Counted from the first letter of the stretch, positions 50,388 through 59,636 are shown. The stretch is DNA of 64,000 bases from Desulfurococcales archaeon (GCA_009904015.1 WYEQ01000014.1:34615-98614), one strand, 5' to 3'. Notes: generated from the sequence alone by a model not told the origin. A program made the numbers and translations.

Positions 50388-51125
50388 TCAGAGAGGAGCC
50401 ATAATTACAGGTAGATTTTGTTTATCAACAATTATTTTCTGGGGGTCTTCATCGCTAACATATAAAGAGAGCCCCTGAACTAACAAGCCCTTCTTTGTGC
50501 TAGCATCAATTGCGTTTAGAATTCTGGGCTCAGCGATGTAGTTTGGAACCACTGCCTCAACGCTCCTTAAGCCAGCAATAAATACTAAGACGGGTATGGC
50601 TCCAATGCTTTTCGCATCATCAGGTAAATACACAATGTGCTTTACTCCTCTATCAGTCCTTGTATCAGGGTAAGATGCGTATATTTCTTTAAGCCTCATC
50701 GTGGCCGACTTAATCTCCACTAAGAAACTTGTATTCTCGCACGACAACAGGTAGTCGTATATTCTGTTTTTTACTCTGGGTTTACCCTTTATGCTGTGGC
50801 ACATGCCGAATACACTCAGTAACCCCTCCCTTACAATTGTTTCGAAGATTTTCTCTTGAAGAAGAGTGTCTATGATGGCGAAACCGTATCGCTCCTCTAC
50901 TGCATAAATCCTGCAATTAAGTTTAGACCCATTAATCTCGTAGCAGTAAGCCCTCCGTCCATTGACAAGCAAATCTCGAAGTCGACCAGTATTATTTATG
51001 TGAGCGTAACGCGTGCTTTCCCCAATCATTACCTTGACCGTGAACCTGTTTATTCTCTCAGCTATAAAGCAGTCCAGCGCTCTCTTTTCTAAAACAAGAA
51101 CATTATTTTCAACTAGCTTAATCAA
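50388..51125 (-). CDS. sfsA: SfsA family protein (DNA/RNA nuclease-like)
   Basis: The 245 residues follow SfsA: RFTVKVMIGESTRYAHINNTGRLRDLLVNGRRAYC, RVKNRIYDYLLSCENTSFLVEIKSATM with the PD-(D/E)XK glutamate-x-lysine, and FPDTRTDRGVKHI-like PDTRTDRGVKHIVYLPD. Bacterial SfsA was named from a sugar-fermentation effect; nuclease activity is suggested by the fold. Archaeal function is unknown. It starts ATG at 51125 about 27 bases downstream of the end of the ecfT-like gene, on the same strand. Confidence 0.88.
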   Translation of the reverse strand: MIKLVENNVLVLEKRALDCFIAERINRFTVKVMIGESTRYAHINNTGRLRDLLVNGRRAYCYEINGSKLNCRIYAVEERYGFAIIDTLLQEKIFETIVREGLLSVFGMCHSIKGKPRVKNRIYDYLLSCENTSFLVEIKSATMRLKEIYASYPDTRTDRGVKHIVYLPDDAKSIGAIPVLVFIAGLRSVEAVVPNYIAEPRILNAIDASTKKGLLVQGLSLYVSDEDPQKIIVDKQNLPVIMAPL

Positions 51126-51152
51126 AACGCATGCCTCTCAGCACATCTTTGT

Positions 51153-51869
51153 TCAATAAATTATTAATAAATACGTTGTTATTATCGTGGATATGGCAAG
51201 AAAAACCACATAGGCATCCTGTCTCTTGTTCTTTATCAACTCTACTTCAATATGGGGGAGACCATAGATATAGTACGCCTCATAATACGCGTTGCCTAGA
51301 AGCAGTGACTCCAGTAGTAAATAGTAAATAGACTTGTATATCTTCCCTGAACCATATTTCAGCTTTATCGTATGAGCGGCATCTGAAATATCTATGAATA
51401 GCAAGGGAAGCTTTGATAATGCTGAACGTAGAATCAAGCTGAAAGTCCTCATACCGATTTTCTCTAATACGTAACTAACCTCGTAGGGAGTAAACCAGGT
51501 TGCAGCAGGCGTTAATGGAAATATTAAAAGAGCTGTCTTCTCGATTCCCATCAACACTTGAACCACTGATTTAGGACCAATGCCGGTGAGGTAGGAAAAA
51601 GCGTAGAACAATGCTCCTAGAAAAACAAAGAGAAATATAACTTTTAGGCCGTTCAGGTAGTGCTCAAGCTTACCATCAACTGATAGGATAGCAATAATAA
51701 CGATAAACTCAATAGCTAGCGCCGCGTTGACGCGAAGCATATCTTTTATCCCCGCGAATACGATGAGCAATGAGTATGTAGTCATGCTTGTGGTCACAGC
51801 TATTCTCGCGAGTAAGCCATACCTGCTTTCCCTAGCTATGGGGAAAAGAGAAGCTAGTTCTCTGAACAC
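51153..51869 (-). CDS. ecfT: ECF transporter transmembrane protein EcfT
   Basis: The 238-residue integral membrane subunit couples the ATPases to the S component. It has about five helices and a cytoplasmic coupling helix with Ala-Arg-Gly-like pattern SALSKLPLLFIDISDAAHTIKLKYGSG. Sequence conservation in this family is low, so the call relies on topology and on the adjacent EcfA and S genes. It overlaps the EcfA gene by 16 bases. Together with the S component it forms an energy-coupling-factor vitamin or metal importer. Confidence 0.8.
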   Translation of the reverse strand: MFRELASLFPIARESRYGLLARIAVTTSMTTYSLLIVFAGIKDMLRVNAALAIEFIVIIAILSVDGKLEHYLNGLKVIFLFVFLGALFYAFSYLTGIGPKSVVQVLMGIEKTALLIFPLTPAATWFTPYEVSYVLEKIGMRTFSLILRSALSKLPLLFIDISDAAHTIKLKYGSGKIYKSIYYLLLESLLLGNAYYEAYYIYGLPHIEVELIKNKRQDAYVVFLAISTIITTYLLIIY

Positions 51870-53323
51870 GGCACTGCACCTTCATAAATATCCTTGATTT
51901 TAAGTGCAATCGATTTGTCGTACGCCAGCTCATGCTGGTCTCTCGATGGAACCAGTCTTCCGTTATTTACATGGTAAACGTGACTAGGATTTAGGTAGCT
52001 AAGGGACTCCATAGTACTAGCAGCTACGATGACGCTCACGCCGTTACAAGCAACTAGATTATTTAGGATGCCTGCTATCACGTATCTATCGTAGTAGTCA
52101 ATGCCTGTGAAGGGCTCATCCAGCAACAACAAGCCATAAACACCGGAGTAGCCGAGGAGAGCTAACGCTGTTCTTATCTGTTCGCCCCACGAAAGACTAA
52201 AGGGTGATCGCTCGAGGTCATTTATTCCAAGGGCCTTTAATGCTTTCTCAACATTATCTCTGCACCCGCCGGGATTTTTGCTCTGCTTGCATACCTCCTC
52301 TATTTCTTTCATAACAGTAATCTCCGTGAAAAAGGCAATGGGTTTCTGAGGAAGATAGCCGGTTCGGCATCGATGATGCCACGTGATGCTTCCTGACTTA
52401 GGCTTTAGTTGGCCTGAGACAAGCTTTAGAAAAGTGGATTTGCCCGAGCCATTTCTCCCGAGCAAAACAATCAGCTCTTTCTCGCTCAGCTCGAAATCCC
52501 CAAACTCGTAGACCCTCGCATCATCATAGCTGAACACAACGTTTTTCATAGAGAGAATTTTCCTTGGAGACATACTCGGGGCATTGTTATTATGTCTTGT
52601 TTGCTCTTCCGGTGCCTGTGTAGCTGATAAGCGATTTTTGTCTAGTCTATACAATATCCCGTTTTTCAGCAAATACACGTTGTCAACGATGTCTAGAAGT
52701 GGCATGAACCTATGCTCAAAGATAATGATGGACACATTCATGCTTCTTAGGCTTCGTATTATTTCCTTAATCTTCAGGACATTTTCGTCGTCCACCCACA
52801 TTAATGGCTCGTCAAGGATCAGTACTTCCGGGTTAGTTATAATGGCTTTCAAAATAGCCACTCTGCGTGCCTCTCCTCCTGAGAGGAAGTAATAAAATCT
52901 ATCTAGAAGGTGTTCAAGACCTAAAAAACGTGATTTTTCGAGCACTATTTCTTTTGCTTTTTCCCCATAATACCTGTGGGCGTATCCTTCAAGGTCTCTT
53001 TTTAAGTGGTACTCAACAAAATAGATGTATGGGTTCTGCCCCACGTATTTTATCTCCTCTGGGGGCAAGTCAGCATTTACGATATCCTTGCCTTTGAAAA
53101 GAACTTCTCCTTCTATAGTCGCGTTCTGCGTCTTGTTGAGCAAGCCTATAATCGAGCGGGCAAGGGTTGTTTTGCCGCTTCCGCTCTTCCCGATTACAAG
53201 CACTGTTTCCCCTCGCCTCACAGATAAGTTAATGTTTTTCAGGATGGTTTTCTCTCTCGAACCATCTACGTAGTAGCTTACCTTGAGGTTCCTTACCTCT
53301 AGCACTACGCTCTCGCTATTCAT
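51854..53323 (-). CDS. ecfA: ECF transporter ATPase, fused double-domain EcfA
   Basis: The 489 residues hold two ABC ATPase domains in one chain. The first has Walker A GKSGSGKTT (about residue 36), signature LSGGEARRVAIL and Walker B LILDEPLMWVDD. The second has GRNGSGKST (about 282), signature SWGEQIRTALALLG, in which Trp-Gly-Glu replaces Ser-Gly-Gly, and LLLDEPFTGIDYYD. Fused EcfA1-EcfA2 occurs in archaea and actinobacteria. The unusual second signature is probably natural. It overlaps the S-component gene by four bases and EcfT by 16, so an operon is certain. Confidence 0.9.
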   Translation of the reverse strand: MNSESVVLEVRNLKVSYYVDGSREKTILKNINLSVRRGETVLVIGKSGSGKTTLARSIIGLLNKTQNATIEGEVLFKGKDIVNADLPPEEIKYVGQNPYIYFVEYHLKRDLEGYAHRYYGEKAKEIVLEKSRFLGLEHLLDRFYYFLSGGEARRVAILKAIITNPEVLILDEPLMWVDDENVLKIKEIIRSLRSMNVSIIIFEHRFMPLLDIVDNVYLLKNGILYRLDKNRLSATQAPEEQTRHNNNAPSMSPRKILSMKNVVFSYDDARVYEFGDFELSEKELIVLLGRNGSGKSTFLKLVSGQLKPKSGSITWHHRCRTGYLPQKPIAFFTEITVMKEIEEVCKQSKNPGGCRDNVEKALKALGINDLERSPFSLSWGEQIRTALALLGYSGVYGLLLLDEPFTGIDYYDRYVIAGILNNLVACNGVSVIVAASTMESLSYLNPSHVYHVNNGRLVPSRDQHELAYDKSIALKIKDIYEGAVPCSEN

Positions 53324-53883
53324 GGCATGAAACCCGCTTTTCTTAGAATCTTGATTGATAAGTAGCCAACCAGCGATACTAGGGCCGCCATTATCACGTT
53401 GAAGCTAACTATATAGGGCATCGTTACGAACACTAGTTTGTATCCTTCCTCAAGCGTTGAGGCCCATCCGACTAGCAATGCCCATCTAGGAAGTACAAAA
53501 TAGTTCGCAATCATCATGGTTACTGTTCTCGAAACAATTGATGCAACAATACCGATGCCCACGTAGATTTTCTTTTCTATTCTCCCACTAATCGCCAAGG
53601 CCAGTGGCAAAACTGTTGTTGCTTCAGCTAGTATCTTCATTGATGCTCCTATCCAATCCTGCGATATGGCGGTTATCCCGAGCCAAACCACCGGTAATGA
53701 CACAAAGAAGTAACGCAGGCTTAGATAAGCTATAATGACGAAGGGGATCCCTACCAAATCGAATTTCAAGGCGGTCATCAATGGATACGGAATCTTGAAG
53801 AAATGTAGAGCTATGCTAAGAGAAACGAGCATAGCTGTTGTAAAAACTTCGCTGGGCCTCGGTGACTTGCCTTGCCAAAGCAT
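53320..53883 (-). CDS. ECF transporter S component
   Basis: The 187-residue membrane protein is the substrate-specific subunit. It has about six helices and the S-component motif FFKIPYPLMTALKFDLVGIPFVIIAYL, with the Lys-Phe-Asp pattern that contacts the ligand in several families. Similarity to RibU-type components suggests a vitamin, perhaps riboflavin, but I cannot prove the substrate. No riboswitch is visible upstream, as expected in archaea. It is the first gene of the operon and overlaps EcfA by four bases. Confidence 0.8.
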   Translation of the reverse strand: MLWQGKSPRPSEVFTTAMLVSLSIALHFFKIPYPLMTALKFDLVGIPFVIIAYLSLRYFFVSLPVVWLGITAISQDWIGASMKILAEATTVLPLALAISGRIEKKIYVGIGIVASIVSRTVTMMIANYFVLPRWALLVGWASTLEEGYKLVFVTMPYIVSFNVIMAALVSLVGYLSIKILRKAGFMP

Positions 53884-53950
53884 CTTTCATCGTAGAAGTT
53901 GTTATTCTCTTACGCTTAAAAAAGTATCTACTCAAAAAAAAGTAATAAAA

Positions 53951-55138
53951 TTAGAGCTTTTCTAGGGCCTTTATCGCTGTGTAAGCGTATATAGCTGAGC
54001 CGATTGGGAGAACATCCTCATCCACATCGAAGTATGGGTTGTGGTGAGGCTTATCCGTTTCCTTGTCCTTGTTCCCTGTTCCTAGAATAATGAATGTTCC
54101 AGGGACCTTTTCCAGGTAGTATGCAAAATCTTCTCCGCCCATGCTCGGGGTTGGCGTGAGGACCTTTTCCTTGCCGACAAGCTCGCTCACTGCTTCGTAA
54201 GCAATCTTTGTTGTTAAAGGATGATTAATTGTTGGGGGCGTTGAGTCCGTTAGCTTCAATGAGCATTCTGAGTTGAAGGCCCTGCATATATTGTCCGTTA
54301 GCTCCTGTAGCCTCTTTTTTATCAGGTTTTTTACCTCGAATGTTAAGGCCCTGTAGGTCCCCTTAAGGAAGGCCTCCTCCGGTATCACGTTGAATGCTTC
54401 CCCTGCCTTTATTGAAGATATAGTGACTACCCCTGAATCTAGAGCACTTATGTTTCTACTAACAATTGTTTGATAAGCTGTCACGAGGTAAGCCGAAACA
54501 ACCACTGGGTCAATGGTTTGTTCAGGGTGGGCGCCATGTCCTCCCTTACCTTTTACCTTTAGTTCAATCTCGCCTGTAGCAGCGAGGAGAGGCCCTTCTC
54601 TTACCCCCACCACTCCTGAGGAAAGATAGCTCCATACATGAAGACCAAATATAGCGCTTACGGGGGGATCCTCAAGGACACCGTCCTTTATCATTTCAGG
54701 TGCTCCTTGCCCTACCTCCTCGGCTGGCTGGAAAATCAGCTTCACGTTTCCATTTATGTAGTCCTTCAACCTGAATAGTACGACGGCTGCTCCCAGCAAC
54801 ATGGCTGTGTGGGCATCGTGCCCACAAGCATGCATTACACCTGGAACTTTTGATTTATATGGGGTCTCCTTTAGCTCCTGAAGGGGTAATGCATCCATAT
54901 CTGCCCTCAGAGCCACTGTTGGTCTATTCGGGTTTCTCACTAGTAATCCAACCACGCCTGTTTTGCCAACGTTCCTTCTCACCTGGAACCCAAGCTTTTC
55001 CAGCACCTCGGCTACTTTTTCGGATGTTCTTTTCTCCTGGAAAGCCAGCTCCGGGTACATGTGAAACTCTCTTCTCGCGTTAACAATGAAATCCCTGAGG
55101 GAGAGGGCTTCATTTAGGACCTTTTGGCTTAAGCTCAT
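53951..55138 (-). CDS. M20 family amidohydrolase/carboxypeptidase
   Basis: The 395 residues are of the M20D type. Metal ligands include the ADMDALPL aspartate, the GVMHACGHDAHTAMLLGAA histidines, PAEEVGQGAPEMI with the catalytic glutamate pair, LHVWSY, and MGGEDFAYYLEKVPGTF. The dimerisation domain lies between about residues 190 and 300. The family includes thermostable carboxypeptidases and N-acyl-amino-acid hydrolases; substrate is open. ATG at 55138 is preferred over the one three codons upstream. Confidence 0.9.
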   Translation of the reverse strand: MSLSQKVLNEALSLRDFIVNARREFHMYPELAFQEKRTSEKVAEVLEKLGFQVRRNVGKTGVVGLLVRNPNRPTVALRADMDALPLQELKETPYKSKVPGVMHACGHDAHTAMLLGAAVVLFRLKDYINGNVKLIFQPAEEVGQGAPEMIKDGVLEDPPVSAIFGLHVWSYLSSGVVGVREGPLLAATGEIELKVKGKGGHGAHPEQTIDPVVVSAYLVTAYQTIVSRNISALDSGVVTISSIKAGEAFNVIPEEAFLKGTYRALTFEVKNLIKKRLQELTDNICRAFNSECSLKLTDSTPPTINHPLTTKIAYEAVSELVGKEKVLTPTPSMGGEDFAYYLEKVPGTFIILGTGNKDKETDKPHHNPYFDVDEDVLPIGSAIYAYTAIKALEKL

Positions 55139-55221
55139 AAGTACCACGTTGATAAGGATAGGTATGCCACACTAATTATAATTTGTGTTACAACGAAAGT
55201 TGCACCAAAAACAGGCAAAAG

Positions 55222-56127
55222 CTATGCTAGGCTCTTTATGCTGCTGGCCAACACTCCCGAGACATCTATTGTGGATATTGGTGAGGGAAGAGTATTCGTA
55301 CAAGCATAGTCAGCTAGGCCGAGCGACACTATCTTGTACAAGCCGGACGCGCTCAGAACGGGGTGTGTGCAGTAAACATAGATTTCGTTCAACCCAAGCT
55401 TTCTTATGAGATTAACTGTGGACTCAATGGTTCCTCCAGTACTAATTATATCATCAATAATTATTGCTTTCTCAGCTTCTCTAGGCATGGATTCCCTCAA
55501 TTTAACCTCGACCTCCTCGGCTGAGTATCTCTCCTTCTCAAGCACAACCCATTTCAAGCCCAGAAGCATTCCTAGACGGCTAGCCCATTGCTCGGACTCC
55601 TCGTCGGGGCCAACCACGATAGCCTTGCCCCCGAGCTGTGGATGCCTATTCTTAATGTAGTCAGCAATGGCATCAACACCGCTTACATTGATGATTTTCT
55701 CGCCGAAAACGAACCTTGGGTCACCTATTCTGTGAAGATGCATGTCAACCGTCACGACGTAGTCGCTGTGCACAGCTCTTAGCAACTTAGCTATCGTTAC
55801 AATAGATAATGCTTCTCCATCCTTGAACCTCGAGTCTTGACGAGCGTATGGCATGTAGGGAACTACGCTTATGACCTTATTGGCGCCCAAATCCCACAAA
55901 GTATCTAGAACAAGCATCAATGAGATTAAATCATTGTTGATTTCCTCCTTGATCGACCACACAGGAACCACTATTTTGCCTCTTACATCTAGCGGAATCC
56001 TTAAATATAACTCGCCATCTGGGAATGTTTTCTGCTCAATAACGGCAAATTCGGCATTTAGAAGATATGCTGTTCTTCTAGCTAAGTTAAATCCTTTCTC
56101 ATTCGATAATACAACTAGGCTGGACAT
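55222..56127 (-). CDS. prs: Ribose-phosphate pyrophosphokinase
   Basis: Makes PRPP for nucleotide and amino-acid synthesis. In 301 residues the motifs are all present: PDGELYLRIPLDVRGK, the ATP/metal segment VTVDMHLHRIGDPRF, and the PRPP-binding loop AIIIDDIISTGGTIEST. A basic DSRFKDGEALS loop is also typical. The protein is near the length of bacterial Prs but slightly shorter, in line with archaeal enzymes. It lies alone; the M20 gene is about 80 bases downstream on the same strand. Confidence 0.95.
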   Translation of the reverse strand: MSSLVVLSNEKGFNLARRTAYLLNAEFAVIEQKTFPDGELYLRIPLDVRGKIVVPVWSIKEEINNDLISLMLVLDTLWDLGANKVISVVPYMPYARQDSRFKDGEALSIVTIAKLLRAVHSDYVVTVDMHLHRIGDPRFVFGEKIINVSGVDAIADYIKNRHPQLGGKAIVVGPDEESEQWASRLGMLLGLKWVVLEKERYSAEEVEVKLRESMPREAEKAIIIDDIISTGGTIESTVNLIRKLGLNEIYVYCTHPVLSASGLYKIVSLGLADYACTNTLPSPISTIDVSGVLASSIKSLA

Positions 56128-56274
56128 ACGCCTCTCCCTTATATTTGATATATAAATTATGTTTGATTAAATAAAATTTTCTTCAATGCATGCCTAGGAG
56201 AATAAACAACCTATCAAAGCACCAGGAATCGTTTTTTGATTTGCCTTCGTATTGAAATGGAGAAGCTCGCAGTT

Positions 56275-56523
56275 CTGACCTCCTCCGCGCAATGAAGGGC
56301 GAGGTTTTCCTTTGGGCAGCTCATTGGTTCCCCGCGTCTGTTCGGGGCTATATCTGTCATTTGAGAGGCAGCCGGGTGGCCAGAGACGCCCCTCACAGCT
56401 TGTTTATTGTATGGGTAATCGCGCTCCCCGCATCCCACGCTGGCATAGGGGCAACTACAGTTTTAAAACAAGAAAAGCTTTCGTATTTCATCCCCGCCCT
56501 AAGAGACAGGGTTTTCAGTTGTA
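56275..56523 (-). mobile_element. TnpB-derived miniature element, copy B
   Basis: Minus-oriented relic that retains the best TnpB tail: ASQMTDIAPNRRGEPMSCPKENLALHCAEEVRTA. It ends in GGAGGAGGTCAG at 56275. The left end near 56490-56523 carries the hairpin CCCT-GTCTCTT-AGGG and GGTTTTCAGTTGTA. The interior matches copy A (GGCCAGAGAC, GCTCCCCGCATCC, AGGGGCAAC). About 45 bases separate it from tRNA-Ser. The 147 bases between prs and this element hold no supported gene. Confidence 0.82.
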
Positions 56524-56569
56524 AAAACAACTATGATGGTTAAAGCCATTATGCAAATAGATGAGAGAG

Positions 56570-56654
56570 CGCCGGGGGCGGGATTTGAACCCGCGCGCCC
56601 ATATTGGGCACTGGCTCTCCAGGCCAGCCCCTTGGTCCGCTCGGGCACCCCGGC
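56570..56654 (-). tRNA. tRNA-Ser (anticodon GGA)
   Basis: An 85-nt class II cloverleaf on the minus strand. The acceptor is GCCGGGG/CCCCGGC with discriminator G. The anticodon stem is CTGGC/GCCAG with loop CTGGAGA, and the variable arm is GCCC/GGGC. The T arm is GCGGG-TTCAAAT-CCCGC. The anticodon GGA reads UCC and UCU serine codons. No intron. The long variable arm and G discriminator both fit serine. Confidence 0.96.
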
Positions 56655-56692
56655 CTAATTAAAAAATCCTTATTGGGGGGTAATTAACCGTT

Positions 56693-57388
56693 TTATAGTG
56701 GAGGCTTTGTTTTTAAAATCTTGTCTACCTCCTCCACATCCTTGTGGGAATCAATGCTTCTCCAGAAGGCCCCAGGGTACTTCTGCACCGCTAGCTTCCT
56801 GTTCCTGGCGAGCTCCGGGAAGACTTGGTCCTCCAGGTTCCCCTTTCTCGGGAGGTAGCTCTCGATTTCCCTCCTCATTATGTATATGCCCGCGTTTATC
56901 CATATGTCCTCGAATACGGGCTTCTCCTTGAAATCAACGACGTGGTCCTCATCAATGACGAGTATTCCGTAGGGACTGGTCAAGGGGACTGCCGCCATCG
57001 CTACTAGTGTGCCTGTTTTATCCAGCTTTTCTCTAAGCAACGTCAAATCAATATTGGTTATGACATCCCCGTTCAGCACGTAGAACGTATCCGTGTTTAT
57101 AAGACCGAAGGCCTTCCTTATAGCCCCGGCTGTTCCAAGCGGCTCCTCCTCAACGCTGTACAGAACATTCATTCCAATTGAGCTGCCATCCCCTATGGCA
57201 TCGATTATGGCTCCAGCCTTGTACCCAGCCAGCACAACAACGTTTCTTACTCCATGTTTCTTAAGAAGCTCTAGTTGCCAGAAAATAATGGGTTTTCCGC
57301 CGACCTTTATCATGGGTTTCGGAATCCTGTATGTAAGAGGCCTAAGCCTCTTGCCTAGCCCACCCGCTAATATCAGGGCAGTATGCAA
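56693..57388 (-). CDS. NDP-sugar pyrophosphorylase (sugar-1-phosphate nucleotidyltransferase)
   Basis: The 231 residues show the GT-A nucleotidyltransferase signature LAGGLGKRLRPLTYRIPKPM, GGKPIIFWQLELL, the metal-binding FYVLNGDVITNID with Gly-Asp, and VDFKEKPVFEDIWINAGIYIM. It lacks the left-handed beta-helix acetyltransferase domain of GlmU. Sugar and base cannot be inferred; glucose-1-phosphate or mannose-1-phosphate are common for this short form. It lies between tRNA-Ser and tRNA-Phe on the same strand. Confidence 0.88.
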   Translation of the reverse strand: MHTALILAGGLGKRLRPLTYRIPKPMIKVGGKPIIFWQLELLKKHGVRNVVVLAGYKAGAIIDAIGDGSSIGMNVLYSVEEEPLGTAGAIRKAFGLINTDTFYVLNGDVITNIDLTLLREKLDKTGTLVAMAAVPLTSPYGILVIDEDHVVDFKEKPVFEDIWINAGIYIMRREIESYLPRKGNLEDQVFPELARNRKLAVQKYPGAFWRSIDSHKDVEEVDKILKTKPPL

Positions 57389-57448
57389 TATTAAGCCCCC
57401 TTTAAATCTAAAACGAAAGAGATAATAAAAGATTTATGAAGAGAATGG

Positions 57449-57553
57449 TGCCGCCGGGGGGACTTGAACCCCCGACAACCCGGTCTTCAGCCTCGCCAAG
57501 CCCCTCATTAATGATGGGGCTTTCGGGCGCTCTCCCAGCTGAGCTACGGCGGC
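57449..57553 (-). tRNA. tRNA-Phe (anticodon GAA) with non-canonical intron
   Basis: The gene is 105 nt and the mature tRNA 73 nt. The acceptor is GCCGCCG/CGGCGGC with discriminator A. The D arm is GCTC-AGCTGGGA-GAGC. The anticodon loop is CTGAAGA and its stem, after splicing, is CCCGG/CCGGG. The T arm is GGGGG-TTCAAGT-CCCCC. The intact anticodon loop shows that the insertion lies 5' of the anticodon, not at the canonical 37/38 position. Confidence 0.93.
57492..57523 (-). other. Intron of tRNA-Phe, position about 30/31
   Basis: A 32-base insert inside the 5' strand of the anticodon stem. It contains a perfect 7-bp stem AAGCCCC/GGGGCTT with a ten-base loop. Removing it restores CCCGG opposite CCGGG; a one-base shift of the cut (29/30) gives the same product. 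Such positions need the broad-specificity crenarchaeal splicing endonuclease. Confidence 0.85.
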
Positions 57554-57613
57554 ACTGCAAAAATATTTTTTCCTTGCAGGTATTAATAACTTTTAATATC
57601 TCAAGAACAACGG

Positions 57614-57964
57614 GTGAAGTACATAGTGATTTTGTTACTGAGGGATCACGGGGTTAGCGTGTCCCATTTGATAAGAATTGCTGAGGAGCTTAGAAAAGCC
57701 TTATCTGTTGATGTGGCCCCTGTTATAGAAGCTTATCAGCCAAGCTTAAGTTCATTTGACTTTGAGAAGAATTGTTATGATAAGCGTAAGCTAGTAAGCG
57801 ATGTTTCTAGTAGGCTTTCTATGGATAAGCCCTTTCTTCTTCTCTCGAATCTCATAGGTATTTATGGTTATGAAACGGCTTTTTGTGACTTGAAAACTAA
57901 GGGGTGCTTGGCTAGGACTACTGATGCGGAGGAAATCAAAAAACTAGTTGAGCTACTCCTATAG
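57614..57964 (+). CDS. Hypothetical protein, 116 aa
   Basis: A small alpha/beta protein. It starts KYIVILLLRDHGVSVSHLIRIAEELRKAL and has DKPFLLLSNLIGIYGYETAFCDLKTKGCLA and a C-terminal helix. I recognise no family with confidence. The start is GTG at 57614, and a TATA-like CTTTTAATATC lies about 20-30 bases before it. It is convergent with rps10, the two stops being about 25 bases apart. The pattern of strands and helices suggests a Rossmann-like or thioredoxin-like fold. Confidence 0.6.
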   Translation: MKYIVILLLRDHGVSVSHLIRIAEELRKALSVDVAPVIEAYQPSLSSFDFEKNCYDKRKLVSDVSSRLSMDKPFLLLSNLIGIYGYETAFCDLKTKGCLARTTDAEEIKKLVELLL

Positions 57965-57988
57965 AAAAATTTTTCGAGAAGATAATCG

Positions 57989-58297
57989 TTAAATAAGCTC
58001 TATCTCAACGTAAACGTCGTCTGGTACCCTGATTCTCATTATCTGTCTCATTACCCTCTCGTCGCTGGCTACATCGATGAGTCTCTTGTGTATCCTCATC
58101 TCCCAGTGTTCCCAGTGCTTCGACCCCTCTCCGTGTGGAAGCCTGAGTACAGGGACAACGAGCCTTTTCGTTGGCAGAGGAACGGGGCCCCTTACCTTAA
58201 CGCCAGCTTTCTCAGCTATGCTTTTTATTTGCTGAGCTACTTTCTCGATGGAGTTCTTGTTTGTGCTCCACAGCCTTATTCTCGCGATGGCTGGCAA
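57989..58297 (-). CDS. rps10: 30S ribosomal protein uS10
   Basis: A 102-residue protein of the small ribosomal subunit. It begins [42 protein letters not shown], the archaeal uS10 N-terminus, and continues [29 protein letters not shown]. It follows EF-1alpha by 28 bases on the same strand, the usual tuf-rps10 order in archaea, and is the last gene of the cluster. Confidence 0.96.
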   Translation of the reverse strand: MPAIARIRLWSTNKNSIEKVAQQIKSIAEKAGVKVRGPVPLPTKRLVVPVLRLPHGEGSKHWEHWEMRIHKRLIDVASDERVMRQIMRIRVPDDVYVEIELI

Positions 58298-58325
58298 AGA
58301 TTATCACTCGCTGATGTTTTTGTTC

Positions 58326-59636
58326 TTAGGCCTTTATTTCAACTTTAGCTGGCTTAACATCGACTACTACTCCAATACCGACTGTCTTGCCCATATCTCT
58401 CATAGCGAATCTTCCAAGCTGGGGGAAGTCGCTGAACTTCTCCACAACCATTGGCTTTATTGGCTGGAACTTCACTATTGCTGAGTCTCCCGCCTTGATG
58501 AACTGCGGGTTCTTCTCTACCTCCTTGCCTGTTCTTGGATCGAGCTTCGCCACGATTTCCGTTATTTTTGCCGCTATGCTAGCTGTGTGTGCGTGTATGA
58601 CCGGCGTGTAGCCAACCGTTATTGCTGATGGGTGCCACACAACGAAGACCCTCGCCGTGAACTCCTCCGCTACTGTTGGTGGGTTTGTCGGGTGACCTAC
58701 CACGTCCCCTCTCTTTATGTCTTGCTTGTTGACGCCTCTAACGTTGAAGCCTATGTTGTCTCCTGGCTCAGCCTTCTCTATTTGTGTGTGGTGCATCTCT
58801 ATGCTTCTAACCTCGCCGACCACCGCTGGAGGCATGAACACGACTTTGTCGCCTTTCTTCAGTACTCCAGTCTCCACTCTTCCAACCGGAACTGTGCCCA
58901 CTCCGCTGATTGAGTACACTGCTTGTACTGGTATTCTCAGTGGCTTGTCAACCGGCTTCGGGGGCACTTGTAGGTCATCGAAGGCCTCAACGACAGTTTT
59001 TCCAGTGTACCAGGGCGTGTTGGGGCTTCTCTCAATCAGGTTATCTCCGTACCAAGCTGATATCGGGATGAATGGTATCTTTGATGGGTCGTAGCCTAAT
59101 CCCTTGAGGAACTTTGATAAAACATCGACTATCTGCTTATACCTCTCCTGGCTGTAGGGCGGCTCGGTGGCATCTATCTTGTTAACAGCAACTATTAGCT
59201 GTTCTATACCCATTGTCTTTGCCAGAATAACGTGCTCTCTTGTTTGACCCTCAGGGCTCATCCCAGCCTCGAACTCACCTTTTCTCGCTGAGACAACAAG
59301 GACAGCGGCGTCTGCTTGGCTCGCTCCAGTAATCATGTTCTTAACGAAGTCTCTGTGACCGGGCGCATCAATAATAGTGAAGTAATACTTCTTTGTCTCG
59401 AACTTCATGAAAGATAGGTCGATTGTGACTCCTCTTTCTCTCTCCTCTTTTAGCCTGTCGAGTAGCCACGCGTACTTGAATGACTCCTTGCCCTTCTTTT
59501 TCGCTTCCTCCTCTAGCTCAGCCATCTGCTTTGGGTCAATATACCCTAATCTGTAGAGGATGTGGCCTACCATAGTGCTTTTTCCATGGTCGACGTGACC
59601 GATTATCACTAGGTTTAAGTGAGGCTTTTGGCTCAT
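58326..59636 (-). CDS. tuf: Translation elongation factor EF-1alpha (aEF1A)
   Basis: Delivers aminoacyl-tRNA to the ribosome with GTP. The 436 residues carry the G motifs GHVDHGKST (G1), DAPGHRDF (G3), VNKIDA (G4) and PISAW (G5). The T in the switch region RGVTIDLSF is present. The domain 2 and 3 segments ([34 protein letters not shown]) are as in other archaea. It is preceded by a TATA-like CTTTATATCT about 50 bases upstream, so it can be transcribed apart from rps7. Confidence 0.97.
   Translation of the reverse strand: MSQKPHLNLVIIGHVDHGKSTMVGHILYRLGYIDPKQMAELEEEAKKKGKESFKYAWLLDRLKEERERGVTIDLSFMKFETKKYYFTIIDAPGHRDFVKNMITGASQADAAVLVVSARKGEFEAGMSPEGQTREHVILAKTMGIEQLIVAVNKIDATEPPYSQERYKQIVDVLSKFLKGLGYDPSKIPFIPISAWYGDNLIERSPNTPWYTGKTVVEAFDDLQVPPKPVDKPLRIPVQAVYSISGVGTVPVGRVETGVLKKGDKVVFMPPAVVGEVRSIEMHHTQIEKAEPGDNIGFNVRGVNKQDIKRGDVVGHPTNPPTVAEEFTARVFVVWHPSAITVGYTPVIHAHTASIAAKITEIVAKLDPRTGKEVEKNPQFIKAGDSAIVKFQPIKPMVVEKFSDFPQLGRFAMRDMGKTVGIGVVVDVKPAKVEIKA

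Noticed and set aside
56214..56438. A 74-codon minus-strand frame with a TnpB-like tail
   Set aside because: It is only the C-terminal tail and right end of a relic, without catalytic parts; annotated as element B and not as a gene.
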